Source of the DNA: Parvicella sp964387945
GTDB taxonomy: Bacteria; Bacteroidota; Bacteroidia; Flavobacteriales_D; Parvicellaceae
DNA: 64,000 nucleotides
NCBI GenBank assembly: GCA_964387945.1
Contig: CAYLYX010000003.1
Span: 124,001 to 188,000 of the forward strand
Direction: 5' to 3'
Part shown: positions 44,485 to 52,188 of the stretch, piece after piece
How the letters are laid out: every line of letters starts with the position of its first letter
Position numbering within the stretch: position 1 is the stretch's first letter
Notes under the pieces: model-generated
The model's input: only the letters and a program-made list of their open reading frames with translations
Databases searched by the model: none
Told to the model about the DNA's origin: nothing
Translations under genes and position numbers: made by a program

Positions 44485-45545
44485 ATATCCCGTTTATCTA
44501 TGGGTACGATCATTCTCAGGTTTCAAGACTGAAAGGCGACTCGGTGATTGTTGAACTAGAGTTTGCGGATGGGAGTTGTACTTATGGTGAATGTACCCCA
44601 AGAGTTTATGTTACTGGAGAGTCTTTAGATTCTATCATAGCAGTCATTTCTCAAAAAAAGGAGTTGTTGAGTAAGGTAGAAAAGGATTTCGAAGCCATTG
44701 TTGCGCTTGAAAAAGTGTGGGGCGATACCGATAACGCAGCTTTTTGTGCCATTGAAGCAGCACTTCTGCAATGGGTAGCTGGAGAAGCAGGAGTTCAGAA
44801 ATTCATGAAAATAGCACCTCAGCCAATTGAATTCAGCGCAACCCTCACTGGAGGCAAGCGAGAAGACTTTTTGTTGATGGCACAGGGCTTTGCAAAGAAT
44901 GAAATGAGGGACGTCAAGATGAAACTCGTGGATGATAATAAAGAGAATCTGTGGAGGGTAGATTATTTACGAGAATTGTATCAGGGAGATCTGCAGTTAC
45001 GGGTGGATGGAAATGAGTTATGGAGCTTTGACGAAAACCATTCTCAGTTAAAGGCGCTGATCGAAAAAGGAGTGGATTCTTTTGAGCAACCATTTGCAAA
45101 GGATGATCTTGCTTCCTGTGATCAGTTCATGAAAACCTTTGGTGGAGAAGCCAAGTTGATCCTCGATGATAGCATCACGACCTGGAAAAGCTACGAGCAA
45201 CATACACAAAATCAATTAATGACGGGTGTTAACGTAAAGGTCTCTAAAAATGGAGGTTATTTGCGAACCAAAAGAATTGTTGATGCTTGCATAGCGGATG
45301 GAATGCATGTTCAACTTGGTTGTCATGTAGGTGAAACCTCTTTGCTTGGGTATTTTGGGTCGTTATTAGGTTTTGAATATGGTAAAGAATTGGCTCATTT
45401 CGAAGGAGGTTTTTCTACGCATTTGTTAACAGAAGACCCCGTGACACCTCATGTTCAGTTTGGCTTTAAGGGTAAGTTGGAGACGCTGCCACAGCGCTTA
45501 AATGTAGAGATGAAGCTGGATCCTGTATTTGTTTTGAACTGTTAG
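44454..45545 (+). CDS. Enolase-superfamily enzyme, MR/MLE subgroup
   Basis: A 363-aa barrel enzyme of the mandelate racemase/muconate lactonising type. The active site is complete: K155-x-K157 (VKMKL), metal ligands D185 (RVDGNE), E211 (FEQP) and D238 (LDDS), and a lysine in NVKVSKNGG (about 262-265). It may be a dipeptide epimerase or racemase; the sequence does not fix the substrate. It starts inside the preceding GNAT gene. Normal length for the family. Confidence 0.86.
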   Translation: MVKKVSFYQLNIPFIYGYDHSQVSRLKGDSVIVELEFADGSCTYGECTPRVYVTGESLDSIIAVISQKKELLSKVEKDFEAIVALEKVWGDTDNAAFCAIEAALLQWVAGEAGVQKFMKIAPQPIEFSATLTGGKREDFLLMAQGFAKNEMRDVKMKLVDDNKENLWRVDYLRELYQGDLQLRVDGNELWSFDENHSQLKALIEKGVDSFEQPFAKDDLASCDQFMKTFGGEAKLILDDSITTWKSYEQHTQNQLMTGVNVKVSKNGGYLRTKRIVDACIADGMHVQLGCHVGETSLLGYFGSLLGFEYGKELAHFEGGFSTHLLTEDPVTPHVQFGFKGKLETLPQRLNVEMKLDPVFVLNC

Positions 45546-45576
45546 TGGGATTTATTTGTTTTCTTAATGAAGGTCC

Positions 45577-45607
45577 TTCATCACCTATCACGATAGGTGG
45601 TAATGAA
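45577..45607. terminator. Hairpin after the enolase-like gene
   Basis: CACCTATC (45582-45589) and GATAGGTG (45592-45599) form a perfect 8-bp stem with a 2-nt loop. The flanking TTCAT and ATGAA bases could extend it with a bulge. No T-run follows, so it may be an RNA-stabilising hairpin rather than a terminator. Confidence 0.4.
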
Positions 45608-45671
45608 ATGCAATTACCCTATTTTACAGATTGAATATGCTACTTCATAAGATTCTATCCTGATTATGATC

Positions 45672-45725
45672 TTGTAACAAAGTCAGGGTAAAATAATCGC
45701 CTTATTGTAACAAAGTCAGGGTAAA
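45672..45725. repeat. 21-bp perfect direct repeat, two copies
   Basis: TTGTAACAAAGTCAGGGTAA(A) occurs at 45672-45692 and 45705-45725, a period of 33. The repeats lie in the convergent gap, so they are unlikely to be operators for either gene; they may be remnants of a mobile element or a duplicated site. Confidence 0.75.
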
Positions 45726-45734
45726 TGGAGGGGC

Positions 45735-45758
45735 AACTTACAAAATAGACCCCTTAAC
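45735..45758. repeat. Left copy of the repeat flanking the Fic gene
   Basis: AACTTACAAAATAGACCCC plus TTAAC. It matches the segment at 47184-47206 with two substitutions and one one-base indel. The Fic gene lies between. Confidence 0.55.
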
Positions 45759-45924
45759 ATGCTCTTTACCCAACCCCAGATAAGTGTAGAATGCTAAGAT
45801 GGGATCTTCTAAATAGTTCTTTTCTTGAGGTTAGGGCTAACAAAGTTGAAAGCCGCTATGTGAGTAACTATGAGATGGGTCATTATGGGTATGCTGAATT
45901 TCGCAGGATACACGACACTTAATA

Positions 45925-47049
45925 TTACTTGAAGATTTGTATGTAGTCTGAGAACCAATATTGTTTGCCTCTTCGCCCTCCGGTAATTTCTTCCAATATT
46001 TTAAGCTTCTCAAGTTCAGCAATTAACTTATAAGCTGATGGAGGTGAAACCCCAGTTAGTTCACCAACTTTATTTGCATCGATTAATGGCTTGTGATAGA
46101 GATAAGATATTATTGTCCTTGCATTATTGGTTCGACTTCCTAGCTTCTGAAGTTTTTCATCAACTTCTTTTTGGAGCTTTAATATTTTGTCAAATGTTTC
46201 GATACTACTTTTAGCAGTTTCAACCACCCCAACAAGGAAGAACTTGAACCATTGTTTAATATCATGATCTGTCCTTACTTTCATTAGGTTATCATAGTAT
46301 AGTCCTCTATTTCTTTCAAAGAAGTCAGATAGGTAGAGAATAGGTTTCTTCAGAATACCTTTTTCAACCAAGTATAATGTAATCATTAATCTACCCACAC
46401 GACCATTACCGTCAAGGAAGGGGTGTATAGTCTCAAATTGATAATGTATTAATGCGATCTTAAGTAAATCAGGAAAAGGGTCTACTTCATTATGTGCAAA
46501 TTTTTCCAAATCAGCCATAAGGGCAGGTAACTCGTGATGGATAGGAGGAACAAATACAGCATCAGATAGAGACGCACCTCCGATCCAGTTTTGACTTGAC
46601 CTAAACTCACCTGGGACTTTATGTTTTCCTCTCACTCCTTTCAATAAAATCTGATGAGTTTGTTTTATAAGCCTTGAAGAAAACGGAAGTTTGTCAAGTT
46701 CTTTTATTGCTGAGTTTAGAGCTTCGATATAGTTTTGAACTTCTTCCCAATCATCCCTTTTCTCTTCAGAGATGTCAGAAATATCTTGAAGAGCTTCTTC
46801 AATATTGGTTTTAGTTCCTTCGATTTTACTCGACTGGGTGGCTTCCTTTAGCACGTGCATGCTAATAAACAAATCAATATTCGGAACATATTCAGAATAC
46901 ATATCTAGTCTTCCTAGCTGTCTGTCTGCTTTACTCAATAGGGTAATAATGTCAATATCATCGAGTAACCATCTACGGTTGATTTTTTCCGGTTGGAAGC
47001 TTTTATGAGTTCCTTGATTGATGTATGTGCCAGACTTAAATTCTTTCAT
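45925..47049 (-). CDS. Fic-domain protein with N-terminal inhibitory helix and C-terminal winged helix
   Basis: A 374-aa Fic protein that transfers AMP from ATP to target proteins. The catalytic loop HPFLDGNGR is at 209-217. The N-terminal regulatory helix has S73xxxE77G78, the self-inhibition motif (class II). A C-terminal winged-helix (about 310-374) with NANKVGELTGVSPPSAYKLI fits a DNA-binding role. It is in the layout typical of Fic-HTH proteins that may regulate their own promoter. The promoter region holds three CTTAAATAAG boxes. It lies alone in an accessory region between the enolase-like gene and an unknown gene. Confidence 0.9.
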   Translation of the reverse strand: MKEFKSGTYINQGTHKSFQPEKINRRWLLDDIDIITLLSKADRQLGRLDMYSEYVPNIDLFISMHVLKEATQSSKIEGTKTNIEEALQDISDISEEKRDDWEEVQNYIEALNSAIKELDKLPFSSRLIKQTHQILLKGVRGKHKVPGEFRSSQNWIGGASLSDAVFVPPIHHELPALMADLEKFAHNEVDPFPDLLKIALIHYQFETIHPFLDGNGRVGRLMITLYLVEKGILKKPILYLSDFFERNRGLYYDNLMKVRTDHDIKQWFKFFLVGVVETAKSSIETFDKILKLQKEVDEKLQKLGSRTNNARTIISYLYHKPLIDANKVGELTGVSPPSAYKLIAELEKLKILEEITGGRRGKQYWFSDYIQIFK

Positions 47050-47060
47050 AATAATTTAAA

Positions 47061-47146
47061 CAAAGGTAGAGCTTATTTAAGAAAAACAGAAAAAACTTAA
47101 ATAAGGAGTTGTATTATTTAAATTATTGCAACAAAACTTAAATAAG
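47061..47146 (-). promoter_or_regulatory. Fic promoter with three CTTAAATAAG boxes
   Basis: On the minus strand TACCTTTG (47068-47061) is a perfect -7 element 11 nt before the Fic start codon. The 10-bp box CTTAAATAAG or its complement occurs three times: 47072-47081 between the presumed -33 and -7, 47096-47105 just upstream, and 47137-47146. Each is a dyad (CTTA..TAAG). A protein bound at the first would block polymerase, so autorepression by the Fic winged helix is a natural guess. Confidence 0.6.
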
Positions 47147-47183
47147 AAGGCCGCTGCTTTAAGCTGAGTCAAGGAAACTTTGT

Positions 47184-47206
47184 AACCTACAAATAGACCT
47201 CTTAAC
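47184..47206. repeat. Right copy of the repeat flanking the Fic gene
   Basis: AACCTACAAATAGACCTC plus TTAAC, paired with 45735-45758 in direct orientation. The rest of the 256-nt gap (47050-47305) has the Fic promoter but no other gene. Confidence 0.55.
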
Positions 47207-47305
47207 CTACCTCGCATACAATAGACGCAATCTCTGACAACCTTTTTGGAGTAGTATCCTTATGGTATAGCTGAAGGTAAACTGCTCCATAGAACGACCC
47301 TATTT

Positions 47306-48700
47306 TTAATCTATGAATAACTCATGTGTTTTAAAGCTTTCCAAATACTTAGTCGAACTGAAAAGACCAACTTCAGTTTGAAGTAATACAGACCGCAGTG
47401 TTTTCAAATGACCAAATTCATCATTTGAGATATAACTTTTTAGTTTAGCCAGTACTCGGGGTGAAATCGAAGGAATTTCTTCAATGCCAATCCAGCTAAC
47501 TAAGATGCCATCTTCTGTCTCCATGCTGAAGGCTGCTTGAAGCTCAGGAGTGTTGATGTCAGATAATTCTGAGTCCCATTTGTATCGATAAATACTCATT
47601 ACACCGTTGATTAGCGATTCGTTCGAAAGTGAGACTTTTCCCTCGTATCGAATGACGTGTTCAATTCTTGGAGGTATTCCTGCTCGTATAGAACTATCTT
47701 CTGAAATTATGTTATATTTTTCATACAACTCAAATGGAATAACAAACGTTTGAAGAAACTCGTCTCTCGTAAAGAGCTTTTTATCAGACATGAGTAAATC
47801 AGTAGATTGAACTTTGTACCTTGTACGCGGCTTTATTCTACTTCTGTGGGGGTTGTTATGGACTATCGTATCTATGCTGCTTTTTAGATATCCGCCAACA
47901 GCCCAAAAATTGCATCCACTTATGACATACTGTTCAATTTTGTTTCTTTTGGACAATAAACCTTTAGCTTTGGTTTTCTGATCAATAATATCGGGAATCA
48001 GGTTTTCTAAGTTTGATTTAATCAAACTTCCAAAGTCAATTGAAACGTCAGGTAAATTGTAGTTCTTTGCTAGAAATAATTTAATATTTACCAAAAAAGT
48101 CCATTGAGGTATTATAGGTAGAAATAAGAATAGTTTTTGAGTTATATTTAGATCGCTCTTAACAATTTGATTTAATAGCTCAATCAATTCTTCGACTGTT
48201 TCTTCAATGCGATCCTTATATGCTGTAACATTTGACACGCCAATTCCTTTTTTGGTTATGAGATCATTACTTTTGGTTAGCAAAAAAGTCAACCTTGCGT
48301 AATATTTATTGAAGAGGTTTTGGTCAATATGTTCAATAATTATTCGAATTGCCCTTTTTATTTCTTCAATGGTTTGCTCAACTTTAGTAATTACCTCTTC
48401 AACCATATCGACTAATTTTTCAACATGTTTTTCGATTTTCTCAATCAAGTCCTCAACTCTTTCTATCGTATCGGCTGCTCTTTCAATATCTTTTGAAATA
48501 TCATAGAGAATCATAGAAATAGTAGCAAATGGTGCAACAGTACCCGCTACTCCCATTCCAATCTTTGACCATGTGTTTGGATCACCAGACATTACTTTAT
48601 CGATTTCACCTTTGACACCCCACGCAACTCTTTCAATTGGGTCGAATAGACCATTTATTAATTCAATGGATTCTAATTCTAATTCTATTTGTTCACTCAT
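47306..48700 (-). CDS. Unrecognised helical, probably membrane-active protein
   Basis: A 464-aa protein of no known family. Residues 1-45 are acidic. A hydrophobic segment (about 47-66: IGMGVAGTVAPFATISMIL) is followed by a long heptad coiled coil (67-125) with repeated IEKIE/VEKLV/VEEVI units. A second hydrophobic stretch (about 195-220: LFLFLPIIPQW) precedes a basic middle (SRIKPRTRYKV) and a globular C-terminal half with beta-type spacing. There is no signal peptide. The coiled coil with an embedded hydrophobic hairpin recalls alpha-helical pore-forming proteins, but this is only a shape resemblance. It is followed by an HTH gene upstream on the same strand, 85 nt away. Confidence 0.6.
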   Translation of the reverse strand: MSEQIELELESIELINGLFDPIERVAWGVKGEIDKVMSGDPNTWSKIGMGVAGTVAPFATISMILYDISKDIERAADTIERVEDLIEKIEKHVEKLVDMVEEVITKVEQTIEEIKRAIRIIIEHIDQNLFNKYYARLTFLLTKSNDLITKKGIGVSNVTAYKDRIEETVEELIELLNQIVKSDLNITQKLFLFLPIIPQWTFLVNIKLFLAKNYNLPDVSIDFGSLIKSNLENLIPDIIDQKTKAKGLLSKRNKIEQYVISGCNFWAVGGYLKSSIDTIVHNNPHRSRIKPRTRYKVQSTDLLMSDKKLFTRDEFLQTFVIPFELYEKYNIISEDSSIRAGIPPRIEHVIRYEGKVSLSNESLINGVMSIYRYKWDSELSDINTPELQAAFSMETEDGILVSWIGIEEIPSISPRVLAKLKSYISNDEFGHLKTLRSVLLQTEVGLFSSTKYLESFKTHELFID

Positions 48701-48785
48701 AATAAAATTATTAACCCTTAAATATAATCGAATAAAAGTAACGATCAGACAAAAGTCTGGTATGCAATACTTTTTTGTCTTAAAT

Positions 48786-49373
48786 TTAAATTCTTCGTCT
48801 TGTTCCTTTGTCTGAAAATATGGTTTTCTCGAAAATCAAATAGATTATTTCTGTTGTCCCATAACCACCGAGTTCAAACTCCAAATTTTCGTTTTCATAA
48901 AAATACTTTAAATATAGTGTAGGTGAGCCCTTATAAAAGTCTAGAAACAAATATGAAGTGTAGTCGTAAATACCTAAATCAGCAAATTTATTGAGTATGC
49001 TGATATTGTGAAGAGTGCATTCTCCTTTATTGGTTTCGTATCCAGACATTTCAAATCTTTGATGCTCCTTTTTCATCTCTTCGGTATCAATATATCTCAA
49101 TTGATTAAGAATGTCATCATCAAAAGAAAGACGAGATTTAATAAAGTTAAAAACATCTTTTTTTGTCTTCTTTTGCAGCATTTCTGCTGTTTCAGTTTTG
49201 CTTTTTGTTGTCTCATAAATCACAATAGCCAATCTTAGCCATCTTGGCAAATCTTTATTTGGTTGAGTGGATGATTTTATACTGTCAGGTGTATTTCCTG
49301 TAATTTCTGCAATGTCTGAGTTAGTATATCCCAACCCTTCTTTCATTTCTTTAAAACGTTGATGCCAATTCAT
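48786..49373 (-). CDS. HTH-containing hypothetical protein
   Basis: A 195-aa protein beginning MNWHQRFKEMKEGLGYTNSD. Its N-terminus fits a XRE-like helix-turn-helix (residues 12-35: YTNSDIAEITGNTPDSIK), followed by a basic linker and an alpha/beta C-terminal region of unknown type (95-195). The frame extends to 49442, but the ATG at 49371-49373 fits the HTH start. A good promoter with a direct repeat lies directly upstream. It may regulate itself and the 464-aa gene downstream. Confidence 0.6.
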   Translation of the reverse strand: MNWHQRFKEMKEGLGYTNSDIAEITGNTPDSIKSSTQPNKDLPRWLRLAIVIYETTKSKTETAEMLQKKTKKDVFNFIKSRLSFDDDILNQLRYIDTEEMKKEHQRFEMSGYETNKGECTLHNISILNKFADLGIYDYTSYLFLDFYKGSPTLYLKYFYENENLEFELGGYGTTEIIYLIFEKTIFSDKGTRRRI

Positions 49374-49397
49374 TTGTTTGTAAAATTTTGTCCACCA

Positions 49398-49450
49398 CAA
49401 AGGTAAACATAAAATTACATAAACTAATATCGAAGTAAACATAAAATTAC
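49398..49450 (-). promoter_or_regulatory. Promoter of the HTH gene with 16-bp direct repeat
   Basis: On the minus strand the -7 element TACCTTTG lies at 49405-49398. The plus-strand word GTAAACATAAAATTAC occurs at 49403-49418 and again at 49435-49450, a period of 32. The first copy overlaps the start of the -7 element and the second sits near the -33 region, so both could be bound by a repressor. Confidence 0.55.
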
Positions 49451-49578
49451 TTTGGTGGGTTTGTTTGTCTGTTTTTCTGAATGATATTGCCAGAGGTTTA
49501 TGCTGAATTTCTTTCCCAGAAATGGGTTTCTTTGAGACGGTTTACCGCTGCCAAACAACAAAACCACTGAAAGAAATG

Positions 49579-49592
49579 ACCATGCGCATGGT
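49579..49592. repeat. 14-bp perfect palindrome
   Basis: ACCATGCGCATGGT reads the same on both strands. It is in the gene-poor stretch beside the HTH gene and may be a protein-binding site or chance. Confidence 0.6.
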
Positions 49593-49932
49593 TTATTGTT
49601 TATATGAGCAGAAATCAATAAACGTAATCAATTTACGTAGTATTAGGTTACTTTTGCATTAAATACATTCTTTATGCTATCCAAAATACTCAGACATACC
49701 GCTGCTCTAGGTGTGTAGCCTGACCGTTTTTCGGGCGATTACCACTAAGATGCCAGTGAAGAAAATATTGAAGCAGGACATAGAAGGTACAGCGAAGAAG
49801 AAATGGGAAGAAACAAATGTCATAATGTCTAAATACGCTGGAGTTGGCAGGAGCGATATATTTTAGTCCCAAATTCTGTCCCCATTGTCGTTTTTGTCGG
49901 TTTGTCGAAACTATAAGAAATCCACCAAAAAC

Positions 49933-49963
49933 AAAAAAAGCCTCACCTTTCGATGAAGCTTTT
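49933..49963 (-). terminator. Terminator of tRNA-Gln
   Basis: On the minus strand AAGCTTCA pairs with TGAGGCTT (one mismatch) around a 7-nt loop, followed by a T-run of seven. Confidence 0.7.
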
Positions 49964-49966
49964 CTG

Positions 49967-50039
49967 TTGTCCCACTAGGGCTCGAACCTAGACTCTTCTG
50001 GACCAAAACCAGACGTGTTGCCAGTTACACCATGGGACA
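49967..50039 (-). tRNA. tRNA-Gln (anticodon UUG)
   Basis: The minus strand folds as a 73-nt cloverleaf. The acceptor TGTCCCA/TGGGACA has discriminator A; the D-arm contains AACTGGCAAC, the anticodon arm CTGG-TTTTGGT-CCAG (anticodon TTG) and the T-arm GGTTCGAGCCC. CCA is not encoded. This tRNA borders the accessory region, a classic integration target, but no attachment repeat of its 3' end was found. Confidence 0.95.
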
Positions 50040-50168
50040 GTTTCACAACGTTCTCCGGTACATAAAGTACCATGTGGTGTTTGTTGGGACGGCAAAAATA
50101 GTTCTTTTTTCGATTTTGACAAATACAAAGCCTCAAAAAATAATCCTCCCAAAGAAAAATCAAACGTT

Positions 50169-50186
50169 CACTCCCTTTAGGGAGTG
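50169..50186. other. Perfect 7-bp hairpin upstream of padR
   Basis: CACTCCC (50169-50175), loop TTTA, GGGAGTG (50180-50186). No T-run follows on either strand, so a regulatory role or a remnant is more likely than termination. Confidence 0.45.
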
Positions 50187-50206
50187 CGAAAAATCTTCAA
50201 AAAAAT

Positions 50207-50270
50207 ATAGTATTATGTATTGCATAGTACTGAATAAAACATATATATTTGCATAAAATAGTTCTGTATG
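50207..50270 (+). promoter_or_regulatory. padR promoter and candidate operator repeats
   Basis: TATATTTG (50244-50251) is a TAnnTTTG -7 element. Three similar words, ATAGTATTATGTA (50207), ATAGTACTGAATA (50224) and ATAGTTCTGTATG (50258), recur at 17 and 34 nt steps; the last overlaps the start codon. PadR proteins usually repress their own operon, so these are candidate operator sites. Confidence 0.5.
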
Positions 50271-50594
50271 AAAATCGAAAACACAAAAGCTCAGATGCGC
50301 AAAGGGATACTGGAACTCTGCATTTTGTCTATCCTGGACAAGCAGGAAGCCTATCCTTCAGACATCATCGAGGAACTAAAAGACGCTAAGATGATTGTAG
50401 TAGAAGGAACGCTTTACCCCTTACTCACACGGCTGAAAAATGCCGGCATTTTAGCGTATCGCTGGGAAGAATCGGTTTCCGGACCGCCCAGAAAATACTA
50501 TTCGCTTACCGAAGAAGGTCAAGCGTTTTTAGAAGAATTAAGAAGTACCTGGAAAGACCTGAGTACCGCAGTCACAAAAATTAGTAGCAAATAA
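50268..50594 (+). CDS. PadR-family transcriptional regulator
   Basis: A 108-aa winged-helix regulator. KGILELCILSIL and ALPSD-like EAYPSDIIEEL form the first helices, then VVEGTLYPLLTRLKNAG is the PadR DNA-recognition signature, and GPPRKYYSLTEEG the wing. The DNA-binding domain fills nearly the whole protein. Located 11 nt upstream of a PspC-domain gene; this PadR-PspC pairing is common in Bacteroidota. Confidence 0.93.
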   Translation: MKIENTKAQMRKGILELCILSILDKQEAYPSDIIEELKDAKMIVVEGTLYPLLTRLKNAGILAYRWEESVSGPPRKYYSLTEEGQAFLEELRSTWKDLSTAVTKISSK

Positions 50595-50605
50595 TACTTA
50601 CAACT

Positions 50606-52186
50606 ATGAACAAAACAGTCAATGCCAATGTCGCAGGATTAGTGTTTCACATCGAGGAATCTGCTTATGATTTGTTGCAGAATTACCTCAAAAACATTGA
50701 AGCGAACTTTACAAATGCTGAGGAACGCATTGAGATCATGCGTGACGTGGAAGCTCGAATTGCAGAATTGTTTCAGGAGCGAAATGCCAACCGAAAAGAG
50801 GTAGTCAATCTGGAAGACGTGAGAGAAGTCATTGAGATCATGGGAGAGCCGGAAGATTACCAATCGGAAGAGTTTGAGGAAGCTGGTGAATCTACCAAAG
50901 AACAAAGCAGCGAACACGAATCTTTTTCGACAGAAAAGAAACTCTACCGCGATGAAGAAAATGCAGTCATCGGAGGCGTATGTAGTGGGCTTGGTGCTTA
51001 TTTCGGCATTGATCCGGTTATCGTAAGAATCATCTTTGTGATGCTCGTGCTTTTTGGACTTTCGGGAATCGTCATTTATATCATCCTGTTTTTTATTACG
51101 CCTGAAGCAAAAACAACAGCAGATAAATTGCGAATGAGAGGAGCTGCGATTAACGTAGAGTCGATTAAGCAAACTGCCCAGGAACTAAAGGATAGTGTGA
51201 AAGATGCTGCCAACAAGACCAAAGCAAATCATTACGGAAAAAAAATTTCCAAATCAATTGAACGAGGTGTGCAATCCAGTTCCAAATTTGTAAAAGCAAT
51301 TGCTAGAATAGTGGGTTTCGGATTGTTGGTGGGTGGATTGTTCGCCATGCTGATCCTCATTAGTATCTTTATTGGCGATGGAGGATTAATCTCTTTTTGG
51401 GGCGATCGCCACATGATGAACGTAGGGGAGTGGATGGATATTTTTTATGCTACTGATTACCAAAGTAACCTCGTGTACGTTTCTGTTCTCTTGATTTTAT
51501 TCATCCCGATCATTGGTTCGATCTATCTTGGTATTAAAATGTTGTTTGATATCAAAGGCTCGATCAAGTACCTGGTGATTTCAAGCAGCGTTATTTGGGT
51601 TTTAGCTTGTGGTGTAGCTGCGATTACTACAATTCCTGCTGGTTTGGAGTTCAAAGAAGAAGCCAACGTGTCCGAAAGCATCGAAGTTCCAATGACGGAT
51701 CAGATCGTACTACAGGTGAGTGAAGACAACGTGTTTTCTAACAGTATTATTTACAATGAGTATTGGGATAACAACGATTTGATCGATGTACAGGATGATA
51801 AAATATTCTTGGGTTACCCTAAGTTGAAAATCATCGAATCGTCAAAGGACTCTACGTTCAAAATCATTGTGCAAAAGCAATCCCACGGACTCAATTACAA
51901 AGAGGCAATCATGAATGCGGAGCAGATCAATTATGGCATTAGTGTGGTGGGTAACACAGTGAAACTGGATCCATACATGACGCTTTCAGCAGACAATAAT
52001 TTCAGGGGACAAGACCTTGAGATCATTGTGAGAGTACCCGAAGGCCATTCGGTGAAGTTAGGAGAAAACATCGAACGAGTTTTGGTGCCGATCTCAGAGA
52101 AAAACAGAGAGAGTAAGGTGCGTAAATCGTTTGAAAATACGACTTGGAAGAATGACAATGATAGGATGATCTTTATTGATCAATAA
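50606..52186 (+). CDS. PspC-domain membrane stress protein
   Basis: A 526-aa protein. An N-terminal region (1-100) resembles an HAAS-like domain with coiled features. A PspC domain (about 110-175) has RDEENAVIGGVCSGLGAYFGIDPVIVR and a helix. Further membrane helices are at about 235-258, 290-315 and 325-345, and a C-terminal beta-rich periplasmic region (360-520). PspC family proteins act in envelope stress. The PadR gene directly upstream likely controls it. Confidence 0.87.
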   Translation: MNKTVNANVAGLVFHIEESAYDLLQNYLKNIEANFTNAEERIEIMRDVEARIAELFQERNANRKEVVNLEDVREVIEIMGEPEDYQSEEFEEAGESTKEQSSEHESFSTEKKLYRDEENAVIGGVCSGLGAYFGIDPVIVRIIFVMLVLFGLSGIVIYIILFFITPEAKTTADKLRMRGAAINVESIKQTAQELKDSVKDAANKTKANHYGKKISKSIERGVQSSSKFVKAIARIVGFGLLVGGLFAMLILISIFIGDGGLISFWGDRHMMNVGEWMDIFYATDYQSNLVYVSVLLILFIPIIGSIYLGIKMLFDIKGSIKYLVISSSVIWVLACGVAAITTIPAGLEFKEEANVSESIEVPMTDQIVLQVSEDNVFSNSIIYNEYWDNNDLIDVQDDKIFLGYPKLKIIESSKDSTFKIIVQKQSHGLNYKEAIMNAEQINYGISVVGNTVKLDPYMTLSADNNFRGQDLEIIVRVPEGHSVKLGENIERVLVPISEKNRESKVRKSFENTTWKNDNDRMIFIDQ

Positions 52187-52188
52187 TC

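Larger units (their letters stand above)
45546..45924. other. Intergenic region between convergent enolase-like and Fic genes
   Basis: 379 bases with no credible gene. It holds a hairpin (45577-45607), a 21-bp direct repeat (45672 and 45705) and the left copy of the repeat that flanks the Fic gene. It marks the edge of the accessory region. Confidence 0.6.
49374..49966. other. 593-base gene-poor region next to tRNA-Gln
   Basis: No credible gene is seen apart from a 38-codon frame at 49750-49866 (starts MPVKKILKQDIE, ends GRSDIF), which could be a remnant. It holds the HTH promoter repeats, the 14-bp palindrome ACCATGCGCATGGT (49579-49592), and an ACGTAA/TTACGT inverted repeat (49622-49638). 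The terminator of tRNA-Gln ends it. Confidence 0.5.

Noticed and set aside
45672..45725. CRISPR array
   Set aside because: Only two 21-bp copies with a 12-bp spacer are present, and there are no cas genes; spacer length is too short.
49424..49618. Open frame of 64 codons on the minus strand upstream of the HTH gene
   Set aside because: It overlaps the HTH promoter and its repeats, and the translation has no structure or signal of a real protein.
49750..49866. Small gene of 38 codons
   Set aside because: No promoter or start signal, no recognisable family, and it lies in a region without other coding sequence; kept only as a possible remnant.
49967..50039. Integration of a genomic island into tRNA-Gln with duplicated 3' end
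   Set aside because: No second copy of the tRNA 3' end was seen in the region and there is no integrase, so the link remains only positional.
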